Source: Mycoplasma sp. CAG:472 (GTDB taxonomy: Bacteria > Bacillota_I > Bacilli_A > RF39 > UBA660). From it: a stretch of DNA of 58,734 bases. This document shows positions 16,652 through 25,820 of the stretch, one piece after another. The DNA is taken from assembly GCA_000437315.1 (NCBI GenBank), contig FR899400.1, positions 1-58,734 on the forward strand, written 5' to 3'. The notes beneath the pieces were generated by a model. The model searched no databases and was not told the origin of the DNA. It saw nothing but the letters and a program-made list of their open reading frames with translations. Position 1 is the stretch's first letter; each line of letters begins with the position of its first letter. The translations under genes and the position numbers were made by a program.

Positions 16652-18871
16652 TTAGTTTTCTCTTTTTTTAAGAAGTACTGATGCACCTAAAGCATTAACT
16701 AATAATATAAGTGCATAAATACTATTATTTGCTGATGTATGAGGTGGTTCAATTGGTTCAATAACACCTTGTCCATCAATTTTATAATATACATTAATAA
16801 TATTTTTGCTTTCATCTTCACTTATTACAAGTGGTAGATTTTCAACAGTTTCTAGAGTGTAATCCTCTTTTGCTTTATCAGTATAAGAAGTTATTTTATC
16901 ACCATATAGTGCAACATTCTTTTCAGTTAGAGATTCATCTAATTCTCTATTGAAATAATATCTTACTTCATAAGTAAATGTATCTTTTTCATAATATACA
17001 TCAATAACGCCTTTATTTTCAATAACCTCAGGTATCAATTCAGGATTTGTTTTAACAAATTTATATCCAACATATTTATCCTTTATATTAATTTCCTCAG
17101 ATTTTACTGTTAAAGTGTCAGACTCTAAAACTTGTTTAGTTTCATAAATAGTTTCAGTATCCTCTTTTACTAAATTACCATCTTTATAATAATTTACAGT
17201 ATAAGTAAGTGTCTTTGTTTGACCATCATCAAGAATATAATATACTTTAATTATACCACCATTATTAATTTCACCTGGTATAGTTTCTGGACTAGTTTTT
17301 TCTAATTTATAACCAACATATTTATTCTCTGTATTAATTTTATCTTGATTTACTTGTAAAGTATTTGGTTGAAGTACATGAACAGTTACTACTTCAACTT
17401 GAGTATCATTTTCTACTTTTTTACCATTTTTATAGTATTCAACAGTATAAGATAACTCTTTTGTTTGATTTTCATCAGTTACATAATATACTTTAATTAC
17501 ATTTTCCTCAGATGAAGAAATAACAATTTTTCTTGTAGAAGGATCAGTATTTACAAATGAATAACCCTCTTTAGCATTATTTTTAATACTTTCATCACTT
17601 ACAGTGATTTCTTTACCTTTAACATCTTTACCAGTTTCAATTAAAGTATTATCAATTTGTCCATCATAGTAATATTCAATTTTGTAATCATATCTTTTTG
17701 CAACCCAATATACCTCAGGGTTTTTTGTACTTTTTATAGTCTTTGTAGTACCCTTTGGGTCAGTATATGTTAATTCAAAATTAGCATTTGTTGGATACCA
17801 ACCATCTTCAGTAATATCTTCTTCATTAATTTTTATATTAAATGAGAATGTTTTTCCAGCTTCTGTAATGTCAAATTTTTCGCTAGTATATTTATTACCT
17901 TGAGCATCAGTCATTACAAATTTTGCACCAATATTATCAGTTAAAACTGCATCAGTACCAGCATTAGCTTTACCCATTATAGTAGCAATATCTGTAAATT
18001 TAGTTACAATGGTTGTAGGATCTGATAAATATACATGATCCGCACCTGAAGCCACTTCACTTAATATTGTACCATTATAGTCATAACCAATAGCAAATAC
18101 TTCAGCACTTTTTTGAACTGTTTTAGCCATTTCTTTTGTTTTTCTTTCAGTAGTAGCATCCATATATGAACCTGGACCATCTGTATAACCATTATCATCA
18201 TAGTATAATGTTGGTTCTCCATCACTTATAACAACAACATATTTAATGGCATCTTTCTTTATATTTGATGCCGTTAATAATTCATTTGCTTCATAAAGTC
18301 CAGCATATAAATTTGTTCCACCATTTGGTGTACCAAAATTTACATTAGAAAAATCCTTATTATCAAAATTTCTTAAAACTTGAGCATCGTTATAGGCATT
18401 GTCAAATATTCCTAAAAAACCATCTTTATCAGCAAATGTTACAAGAGCAATATTTGCAGTTGGTATTTTTTCATGTAATGTTTTTGCAAATGTTTTTGCA
18501 CCATTAACAGCACTTGTCCATTTTTTATCTCTAGAGCAATTATAACTATTACACATAGAATTAGACTTATCAAGAACTACAACAGCATAAACATCTTTTT
18601 TATTTGATGTATGAGTTTCAACATCTTTACCTTTTACTTCAAAAGTAACTTTGTAATTACCATTATCATCAATTTTAGATACTGTTTTGTTAATCTGAAT
18701 ATCGCCTTGTTTAACTAAATTACCCTCAGTTACAGTAATACTATTATTACTGATATTATTTCCAAATCTAATATCACCTTTCTGTTCTTTATATTCTGCA
18801 AAAACAATAGTTGAAACAGCTAACGCAACAAGAACAATTGCACTAGCAAAAAAATATTTTAGTTTCTTCAT
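16652..18871 (-). CDS. VWA-domain surface adhesin with MucBP-like repeats and a PPHTS sorting signal
   Basis: A signal peptide (residues 1-25, ending VFAEYK) precedes a von Willebrand factor A domain (about 80-300) with a MIDAS motif DKSNSM (DxSxS) and a strand VVVISDGEPTLYY. Four repeats of about 70 residues follow (about 400-690), each running from xYxVxYYxxG to a final VYY, typical of MucBP-type mucin-binding modules. The C-terminus has PPHTS, a hydrophobic stretch (SIYALILLVNALGASVLL) and a KKREN tail. This is a sortase sorting signal in which PPHTS replaces LPxTG. AGGAGG precedes the ATG. It sits between two sortase genes and has its own promoter with a perfect palindrome. Adhesion to host glycans or matrix is inferred. 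Confidence 0.88.
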   Translation of the reverse strand: MKKLKYFFASAIVLVALAVSTIVFAEYKEQKGDIRFGNNISNNSITVTEGNLVKQGDIQINKTVSKIDDNGNYKVTFEVKGKDVETHTSNKKDVYAVVVLDKSNSMCNSYNCSRDKKWTSAVNGAKTFAKTLHEKIPTANIALVTFADKDGFLGIFDNAYNDAQVLRNFDNKDFSNVNFGTPNGGTNLYAGLYEANELLTASNIKKDAIKYVVVISDGEPTLYYDDNGYTDGPGSYMDATTERKTKEMAKTVQKSAEVFAIGYDYNGTILSEVASGADHVYLSDPTTIVTKFTDIATIMGKANAGTDAVLTDNIGAKFVMTDAQGNKYTSEKFDITEAGKTFSFNIKINEEDITEDGWYPTNANFELTYTDPKGTTKTIKSTKNPEVYWVAKRYDYKIEYYYDGQIDNTLIETGKDVKGKEITVSDESIKNNAKEGYSFVNTDPSTRKIVISSSEENVIKVYYVTDENQTKELSYTVEYYKNGKKVENDTQVEVVTVHVLQPNTLQVNQDKINTENKYVGYKLEKTSPETIPGEINNGGIIKVYYILDDGQTKTLTYTVNYYKDGNLVKEDTETIYETKQVLESDTLTVKSEEINIKDKYVGYKFVKTNPELIPEVIENKGVIDVYYEKDTFTYEVRYYFNRELDESLTEKNVALYGDKITSYTDKAKEDYTLETVENLPLVISEDESKNIINVYYKIDGQGVIEPIEPPHTSANNSIYALILLVNALGASVLLKKREN

Positions 18872-18898
18872 AAACCAAAAACCTCCTGATAGTTCCTT

Positions 18899-18927
18899 AT
18901 ACTACCATACATAACTATGTATGTCAA
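18899..18927 (-). promoter_or_regulatory. Promoter and palindromic operator of the VWA adhesin gene
   Basis: On the minus strand TTGACA (18922-18927), a 17-bp spacer and TAGTAT (18899-18904) preceded by TGG. The spacer is filled by a perfect 8-2-8 palindrome CATACATA-AC-TATGTATG (18906-18923), a natural repressor site. The block 18898-18912 recurs exactly at 48166-48180. Confidence 0.75.
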
Positions 18928-18971
18928 CATTTTTTTCATACTAGTATTATAGGAAAAACAAGAGAAAAATA

Positions 18972-19009
18972 TACAAAAAAATAACCAAATTTTGGAAATT
19001 TAGTTATTT
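18972..19009 (-). terminator. Terminator overlapping the end of the second sortase gene
   Basis: A 14-bp stem with one G-U pair and a 3-nt loop (arms 18979-18992 and 18996-19009) is followed by T7 on the minus strand. The stop codon lies inside the stem. Confidence 0.7.
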
Positions 19010-19714
19010 TACTTCTTTTGCTATAACAAGCATATATTTTTTAGAATATTTACTATACTCTTTCATATTTGAACATGTTTGCATGATAAGAATTTTATCA
19101 TTTTTATTTACCTCAACTCCGGTATCATAAAATGATTTACTTTTTAAATTTTGTAAGTGTTTTAAATATTCATCTTTACTTGCATAATTTAAATTCATAT
19201 AGGACCAATCTGAAATCTCAACAAAAACAGAAAATATTTCATATTTTTTTACTTCTTTAATCGAAGATAAATAAATATATTTATGTTCTTTATAATAATC
19301 TTCATCTTTATAATTTTCAATTATCATAATAGGTAAAAAATAGCTTGGTGAACTATGTCCAAATATAAGTAATTTATTGCTTTCATCAATATCTACCCTA
19401 TAATCTAAAAATATTGAACCATTTATATTATAAGTTTTATCTGGTAAATGATTTAAATAATATGAATTATCATTTCCTTGCATTACTACTGTATTAAAAT
19501 CTGTATTATCAATTGAAATAGTACCCACCACGTCTTTATTATTATACTTTTCTTTTAAAGAGGTAATTTGTTCTATATATTCCTCTTTCATAACAGGAAT
19601 AGTATTATTAATATAATATTCATCATACTTTCCTATATTAAAATAAATTATACCAATGTAGACAGACAAACTAATTAATAATATAACTGGAATAATAACT
19701 ATTAACTTTTTCAT
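19004..19714 (-). CDS. Second class B-like sortase
   Basis: One N-terminal membrane helix (about residues 3-22) is followed by a sortase domain with the catalytic His in LLIFGHSSP and the catalytic Cys in ILIMQTCSN. The substrate-side strand is INGSIFLDYR. At 236 residues it is shorter than the sortase at 11922 and only distantly like it, so the two probably serve different clients. The last strand reads KKYMLVIAKE; no Arg stands at the usual catalytic place, where only Tyr and Lys are found. The start at 19714 is set by AAGGAAG upstream. It lies between the VWA adhesin and the cysteine-rich surface operon, either of which may supply substrates. Confidence 0.8.
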   Translation of the reverse strand: MKKLIVIIPVILLISLSVYIGIIYFNIGKYDEYYINNTIPVMKEEYIEQITSLKEKYNNKDVVGTISIDNTDFNTVVMQGNDNSYYLNHLPDKTYNINGSIFLDYRVDIDESNKLLIFGHSSPSYFLPIMIIENYKDEDYYKEHKYIYLSSIKEVKKYEIFSVFVEISDWSYMNLNYASKDEYLKHLQNLKSKSFYDTGVEVNKNDKILIMQTCSNMKEYSKYSKKYMLVIAKEVK

Positions 19715-19740
19715 AAAAAAATCTTCCTTTTTCAAGAAAG

Positions 19741-19769
19741 ATTATAACATTTTATTAAGTTAAATACAA
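19741..19769 (-). promoter_or_regulatory. Promoter of the second sortase gene
   Basis: On the minus strand TTGTAT (19764-19769), 17-bp spacer, TATAAT (19741-19746) with TGT before it as an extended -10. Confidence 0.7.
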
Positions 19770-19794
19770 TTAGCATTTAATTTATAATGTTTAT

Positions 19795-20991
19795 TTATTG
19801 GTTACCAACACTTATATATTCTGTAAAATACGTATCTACAGCATCATAAGGAACACACTGAGTACCTGTAGGAGTTCCTTTCTTATAATAAGTTATAGGA
19901 TTATATACATTAAAGCAATTATCAGTAGCATTGTACCCATAAATTGTATAATAATGTCCAGTAGTTGTTGAAGCTAGACCTGTATTACTTGGAATACTAC
20001 TTCCAACTTTTGAAGAAACAGATGCAACAACAACATTACCTGATTTTAATGATTTATAAATTTTTTCTGCATATCCAGCACCTGTACTATTTAAAGTACC
20101 ACCACTATTATCAGTATCAACTTTTAAACCATAGTTATTTAAAAAACTATTCCCATTACTTGCGTAATTACCTTTACCGCCACAAAAATTACTACTACTA
20201 AAATCACGAGATGAAGGATTACCATTTAGTCCTTTTTTATACATTAATACGTAAGATGCTGCAGCAGTTTCTGTTGCATTATTAGGCGTATATCCAAGTT
20301 CACTTTGTATATTTGATTTTAAACTATCTCCTTTGCCTAACATCATAATTGCTTCAGTCATAGCTATTGGACCACATGCACATTCCATATATACAGTAGT
20401 ACCATTTACATTAATAGTTTCCTGGCTTTGATTAATTGTAACTGCACCAAAATTATTAACAGTAGATTTTTCTTTATTACCTCCATCCATATTAATAGGA
20501 TTTTCCATATTAATAGGATTTTCAATTGGTTCTGTTTCAGTAGGAGTATTATTACTAGTTTCTGATGAACCTTTTCCAGAAATAGGGTCAACTTTTGATT
20601 CAAGGATTGCATCAACTTTATTTACTATATCAAATGTAGTAGTGTCACCCGCTACCTGGAATGTAGCAGATTTGCTTGAAACTTTAACTCCAATCTTCGG
20701 AGGAGCTTCATAAACTTCAGTAAATTCTATAGTATAATTTGTTGTAAGTGATGCTTCTTCAGCAAACCTTCTTAAAAATACTTCATAGAACTTCTCTTTA
20801 TTCATTTTAAGTTCTCCATAAGTACGATAATAACCATAATCAATTGCATCAACCATTGATGCCTCAGAAATTTCCTTAATTAAATAATAATCTTGAGTAT
20901 TTGTCGATGTAAAGCTTTGGATAAGAAGGAGTACCACAATAATGAATACTCCAAATACCATTAGCCAATATCCCCAATAGGATTCTTTCAT
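19795..20991 (-). CDS. DUF5411-like pilin-type N-terminus fused to a C39/papain-like cysteine peptidase domain
   Basis: An uncleaved-looking N-terminal helix (WGYWLMVFGVFIIVVLLL, about 5-25) is followed by a region of about 110 residues (DYYLIKEISEASMVDAIDYG to TFDIVNKVDAILE). It resembles DUF5411, a TadE-like family of Bacilli. After a Thr/Glu/Pro/Asn linker with a short repeat (NPINMENPINMDGG), the C-terminal 200 residues carry ACGPIAMTEAIMML (candidate nucleophile Cys), TGHYYTIYGYN (candidate His) and NVYNP (candidate Asn). This is the order seen in C39/papain-fold peptidases. It is the last gene of the cysteine-rich surface operon, 15 bp after the giant gene, with AAGGAGGGAG before the ATG. 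A peptidase or transamidase role on its operon partners is inference. Confidence 0.65.
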   Translation of the reverse strand: MKESYWGYWLMVFGVFIIVVLLLIQSFTSTNTQDYYLIKEISEASMVDAIDYGYYRTYGELKMNKEKFYEVFLRRFAEEASLTTNYTIEFTEVYEAPPKIGVKVSSKSATFQVAGDTTTFDIVNKVDAILESKVDPISGKGSSETSNNTPTETEPIENPINMENPINMDGGNKEKSTVNNFGAVTINQSQETINVNGTTVYMECACGPIAMTEAIMMLGKGDSLKSNIQSELGYTPNNATETAAASYVLMYKKGLNGNPSSRDFSSSNFCGGKGNYASNGNSFLNNYGLKVDTDNSGGTLNSTGAGYAEKIYKSLKSGNVVVASVSSKVGSSIPSNTGLASTTTGHYYTIYGYNATDNCFNVYNPITYYKKGTPTGTQCVPYDAVDTYFTEYISVGNQ

Positions 20992-21005
20992 TGTTTACTC
21001 CCTCC

Positions 21006-24000
21006 TTACTTCCATGATGGTCCAACATCTGGAATTCCATCGCCATTTATATCTAATGTACTAAATGTATAAATTGTCCAATAATCATTTGTTACTATTA
21101 AGTTATCAGTATTGCTAACACCAGGTGCTACATAAGTCTTACTAAATTGTTCTTTTGCTTTAGTACGACCTGCTTTGTTTTTAATGTCTACTTCTCCACC
21201 AAATTTACCATCAGCTAAATCATCAACAAATGAAGAGTAACAGAATATATTTGCCATTACACATTTACCAGATTCTCCTTCTTTTTTCCATGTGTAACCA
21301 TCCGTTTTACAATGATCTTCATCTCTTTCTATTTGATAATCATAGCAAGTCATTGTATCATTATTGTAAGATTCTTGAGATTTATTATATTCACGTATTT
21401 TAGTAATCATATCAGTGTCCATAACTACTTTTAATGAATAGTTTTCAACCTTAGGATTTCCAGAAGAAGGTGTTGTTTCCTCTGAAGTAGTATCTTTTGC
21501 TCTAGCAGTAATTTCATCAATTGTATCTTTTGCTTTTCTTGCTACTAAAGAATTATTATATACACTTGGATCACTTTCCCAGTTATAACCTTTTGGACGA
21601 TCATTAGGGAATAGATTTCCTGGACTTATAGGTCTAAAGTCATAATTTGGTTTACTTCCTCCACCTTGAGAACCATCCGGTGTAACAGTACATACTCCAA
21701 TACATTGAACAGTACAATTTGGACAACAATTGTAATTATTTTCACATTCTTCACCAGGTTGACATCCTACAGCAAGAAGTGCTTCTTCTCTAGAACCCTT
21801 TTGCTGACAACTTTCATCATAGTGAGTAGTACTACATACATAGTAACTTTGAGATTTTTCAACACAGTATGGTCCCCCTTGATTTACTGGGCAAAGTCTT
21901 TCTTGACATTTATCCCAGTCCTCATTAGGATCACATTCAGTTTTATAATGTTTGTTGCCTGATGCATCAGTACAACTATTTTGATTTACTTCATATGTAC
22001 ATGCATATTCATTTTTGCCAATAGTTTCACTTGTATTTAATTCTCCACCTTTGGTTTGTTCTTCACCCCTAATTTGTGAAGATAAACTCCTATCTAGAGT
22101 ACCATAGATTCTTCCGTTTTCATTTACATTAGAATAGAATGTACCAAAATTATTAAGAGTTAATTTATAATAATATGTTCCTGTAGGAGTATTAATTCCT
22201 ACTGGAAGACCATCAACAATATCATAATTTTTAATTTCATGTTCTGGAGTTTTTTCAATTTTAATATCACCATCATCATGACCGCTATAATATACTCTTT
22301 CAGTTTTATATGTACCTCCAGAAGAAGCTATTTTATGTACATAATCTACCTTTGTAATTTTATGTTCCGAATTACTTAAATTATTACCAATAGTAACTGT
22401 TTCCTCAATGCCTTTATCTAGGTCTTCATCTAGAACTGTCCATTGAAATTCACTTTCATATTGTAATGAGTTATCTCCTACACATTCTTCATAATCATTA
22501 GTAATTGTACCATCACAGTACCAAGTTGCTGGATGATCATCATCATCAATATCATTAATAGAATCACTTGCCATACAATAAGGTTTTTGACTTAAATTTG
22601 GAGTATCTTTTATAGCCTCTAAACTGTCTACTTTAACGCATTTGTCAGCTGTTGACATTGCCTCAATAGCATAGCTATCGCCAATTACCACAGCATCAGG
22701 ACTATACATATAATCACAATTCATTCCATGTTCACAAGTTTCACCTTGAACAGAACTTATCCATTTTGTAGATGAAATACCAGGTTCTGGTTCTTTATAA
22801 CTATATTGAATACTTGGCATATATCTATATACCATATCCCAGTATGCAACTTCATTTTCTCCATCTCTACCCAAACCCATATTTTTATCGGTTTCTAATT
22901 GTAAGTTAGGATAATCATGATCAGCAGCACATGAATTATAATTATCAATTATTTCACGAAGTTCCTTCATTTTATCTTTTAATGTTTGTTTTGCATCTTG
23001 CGCAGCACCTTCAAAATCACCTTTTTGATCCTCCCAATCTTTTTGAGCTGTTTTTTCTACTTTACATTCACCAGATGTTGAACAAGAATTTCCTGATGCA
23101 GAACAAGTTTTTTCATTTTTAAATTTTCCAAATTCTTTAGGGTCTTTTGAACATTCATCTACATCAATTGTCCATTTATCATCACCTTCAGTAATGGTAG
23201 CACATTTAAATTTATTACTATGAATAACTTTATAGATATAATCATAAGGTCCTGATTCAGATGAGTTACATCCAGTGAATGTGCCATTTTTATCATGTGA
23301 AGGAGTACAAGTTTCTTGAGAACATATCATTGGATCAGCTTGTGTCCATTGATATTGTTTATAATTTTCATAATTCTCTAACCATTCATTATATGTGTCA
23401 AGTATTTCTTTTTGTTTTTTAACAATATCTTCTGTATATTTTTTATAATCTAATTTAGTTGTATAACAATCTTGCTCTCCTTTTAAAGAAACACTAATTT
23501 GGAAATATCTTCCTGATTCAGTACTTTTCTTATAAGGAACACCAAATATATAATCTTCTTTACATTTTACTTCACAATAATCATTATCTGAAACCATTTG
23601 AGCATATTCATCATCTTTTAATTTATACTCATTTCCGGCTTTATCTTTACTATTTTTAGAAAGTAAACATTTCTTAATATTATATTTACCACTTTCAGCA
23701 TTATAAGCCTCTCTAAATTCATATTCAACATTACCTGTTTCTTCATCGGGTTCTAATCCATCTTCACAAATATTAGGAAGTGTTGAAGTTGGATCACAAG
23801 TAGTTTCATCACATAAACTTGTGTCTAATTCAAATTCATCTTGAATAGGTTCACCCTCTGAAGCTATAAAGAATCTTTGCTGACCTGTTGTGTTTCCTGC
23901 TGCATATAGTACAGCACCTCCATCTTCATTAGAATATTCATACTTAAATTTAATTTTTACTTCACAGTCTTCTTCTTCACTATCATCATCTGTAGCTTCT

Positions 24001-25820
24001 TGTGAATCATCACTTGAAGGACGTGATACTAAAAATCCTACATAAATTGTTCCATTTCTTTCCTCAAGTAACTTTGATAAGTCAGCACCTTCAGAAATAG
24101 ATTCCCAACCATCTTCAGTATTTATAAATTCTTTTGAAGCACCAAGAAGTTTTACTTCAGTAGCTTCATTTTGTTTTTCAACCTCAAATCCTAAATATTT
24201 AAAATATTCAGAGTCAGAACTTGTGTCTGTAATATTTTTTATATCAATTTTAACAGATACTATCTTCTTTATAACTCCATCTGCTTTTTCTGGTTCAGTT
24301 GCGGGTCCTTTTTCAACTTTGCTTTCGCCAGTTTCACTATTAAACTTTTCATTAGCATAATTCATTGCATCAATTAAAAGTTGTTTAATTCCATCAAAAC
24401 CACCACAACTTACAGATGCACCACTACCAGAACCAGAGCCACCGGAACCACCTGGATTAGAATTATCATCGCCAGGTTTGGAAGAACTAGTTATTAATTG
24501 AAAACAGTTATTTCCAATTTTTGTACAAGTAATTCCTTTACCATTATTAACCATTGTTTTGCATTCTTTTTCCGAATATTGATTTTTAGCCTTAATACAT
24601 TTTGTAACCAATTTATAACACTTAGAAAAAAGTGAAACTTTTTGACATTCTGTTCCTTGACCATCATTTACCCTAGAATTACACTCATTTAAAGTATATT
24701 CACCTTTTTTTGCATTACATGAAGAACTAGAACCTCCACTAGAACCTTTTCTTTCTAATTTATAACAAATGCTACCAGACTTTTTTGTACACACCCAATC
24801 ATGATATTGTTCTTGTGAATTTTTTTGATTTGCTTTATATTCACAATCCTTATATGCTAAATCGTTTTGTTCTCCACTACAGGATGATGCAATTTTACAA
24901 CCAGTTGTCGCAGATCTTTCATTTCCACAATATATACCCTGAGCCTCATTAGGAACGCATTCTTCGCATTTTGCACCATTAAGCTGATACCATTTTCCAT
25001 CTCTTTTTTTGCACTTTAATCCAGCATTATCAGAACATTCAGCTGCTGTATTAAAAGAACAAGTATCAACTTTTTTACAGCCAAATTTTTCAGTTGATTT
25101 AAATCTTTCTCCAGTATAACATTCAAACACTTTATCTTTTATTGTTGGGCAATTATCTGTTGATGAAGTTGAAGGTATATAACAATTATTTGAATCTAAA
25201 TGGCAACCTTTGCCTGTTGCATCAGCACATTGTGCAGCGGTAGTATATTTACATTTACCTTCTAACAAATTATATTTTTCAAATCCTAAAAGAGCTAAAC
25301 TTTTACCACCTTCATCAGTATTTTCGTCATTATCACTATTTTTCTTGCTAGTATTTGATAAAAACTCAGTTAATGTTGAATTAAATGTTGAATCTGATTT
25401 CATACAATTAACTGCTGCATCGATTTTTGCTAAATAATCTGCTGTTCCAGTATGAGACCAATTAAGCATACCTTTTGATACAAGAAGTCTTATTGCTAAA
25501 TGTATTTGTTCTTTATCAGCACCATTTTTCATTAAATAAAGAACAGCTAAATCACCTTTAAGTTTTGGCATCATTCTATTTACAACGTAAGATGCACCTT
25601 GACCTGCAGCTTTACCTCTATCCATACAATATGCGTCATAAGTTTTTCCTCCACCAGTAACTGTATGAAGTTGATATTGTTCATTAAAACCATATGATGG
25701 TGAATGAGTTTGTGAAGCACCTGGTGTTAAGGTAAACTGATCACCAACATTAAGGGCTTCTACATTAACCATTATACATAATAATAAAAATATAAATATT
25801 GATTTAATTACTTTTTTCAT
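21006..25820 (-). CDS. Giant cysteine-rich secreted protein (1604 aa), possible thioester-type N-domain
   Basis: A signal peptide (residues 1-22 from ATG 25820) is followed by a domain with AYCMDRG (Cys near residue 64) and KEQIHLAIRLLVSKG (Gln near 105). This pattern recalls internal Cys-Gln thioester domains of Gram-positive adhesins, but the spacing is short. Residues about 190-445 hold cysteine-rich repeats of roughly 37-40 residues, ending in Cys-Tyr or Cys-Phe. A Gly/Ser linker and about 1100 more residues with scattered cysteine clusters follow. The end is TLDINGDGIPDVGPSWK, which contains an EF-hand-like DxNxDGxxD loop. I see no sorting signal or membrane anchor. The start overlaps the upstream stop (ATGA). 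GAAAGGAT lies before it. Many disulfides, hence a rigid surface structure, are inferred. Confidence 0.75.
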   Translation of the reverse strand: MKKVIKSIFIFLLLCIMVNVEALNVGDQFTLTPGASQTHSPSYGFNEQYQLHTVTGGGKTYDAYCMDRGKAAGQGASYVVNRMMPKLKGDLAVLYLMKNGADKEQIHLAIRLLVSKGMLNWSHTGTADYLAKIDAAVNCMKSDSTFNSTLTEFLSNTSKKNSDNDENTDEGGKSLALLGFEKYNLLEGKCKYTTAAQCADATGKGCHLDSNNCYIPSTSSTDNCPTIKDKVFECYTGERFKSTEKFGCKKVDTCSFNTAAECSDNAGLKCKKRDGKWYQLNGAKCEECVPNEAQGIYCGNERSATTGCKIASSCSGEQNDLAYKDCEYKANQKNSQEQYHDWVCTKKSGSICYKLERKGSSGGSSSSCNAKKGEYTLNECNSRVNDGQGTECQKVSLFSKCYKLVTKCIKAKNQYSEKECKTMVNNGKGITCTKIGNNCFQLITSSSKPGDDNSNPGGSGGSGSGSGASVSCGGFDGIKQLLIDAMNYANEKFNSETGESKVEKGPATEPEKADGVIKKIVSVKIDIKNITDTSSDSEYFKYLGFEVEKQNEATEVKLLGASKEFINTEDGWESISEGADLSKLLEERNGTIYVGFLVSRPSSDDSQEATDDDSEEEDCEVKIKFKYEYSNEDGGAVLYAAGNTTGQQRFFIASEGEPIQDEFELDTSLCDETTCDPTSTLPNICEDGLEPDEETGNVEYEFREAYNAESGKYNIKKCLLSKNSKDKAGNEYKLKDDEYAQMVSDNDYCEVKCKEDYIFGVPYKKSTESGRYFQISVSLKGEQDCYTTKLDYKKYTEDIVKKQKEILDTYNEWLENYENYKQYQWTQADPMICSQETCTPSHDKNGTFTGCNSSESGPYDYIYKVIHSNKFKCATITEGDDKWTIDVDECSKDPKEFGKFKNEKTCSASGNSCSTSGECKVEKTAQKDWEDQKGDFEGAAQDAKQTLKDKMKELREIIDNYNSCAADHDYPNLQLETDKNMGLGRDGENEVAYWDMVYRYMPSIQYSYKEPEPGISSTKWISSVQGETCEHGMNCDYMYSPDAVVIGDSYAIEAMSTADKCVKVDSLEAIKDTPNLSQKPYCMASDSINDIDDDDHPATWYCDGTITNDYEECVGDNSLQYESEFQWTVLDEDLDKGIEETVTIGNNLSNSEHKITKVDYVHKIASSGGTYKTERVYYSGHDDGDIKIEKTPEHEIKNYDIVDGLPVGINTPTGTYYYKLTLNNFGTFYSNVNENGRIYGTLDRSLSSQIRGEEQTKGGELNTSETIGKNEYACTYEVNQNSCTDASGNKHYKTECDPNEDWDKCQERLCPVNQGGPYCVEKSQSYYVCSTTHYDESCQQKGSREEALLAVGCQPGEECENNYNCCPNCTVQCIGVCTVTPDGSQGGGSKPNYDFRPISPGNLFPNDRPKGYNWESDPSVYNNSLVARKAKDTIDEITARAKDTTSEETTPSSGNPKVENYSLKVVMDTDMITKIREYNKSQESYNNDTMTCYDYQIERDEDHCKTDGYTWKKEGESGKCVMANIFCYSSFVDDLADGKFGGEVDIKNKAGRTKAKEQFSKTYVAPGVSNTDNLIVTNDYWTIYTFSTLDINGDGIPDVGPSWK

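Noticed and set aside
19965..25437. Several open frames antisense to the surface operon (for example 21666-21962, 25210-25437) and one in another frame on the same strand (20406-20615)
   Set aside because: They lie inside strong coding regions with signal peptides and cysteine repeats on the minus strand, and have no ribosome sites or recognisable content.
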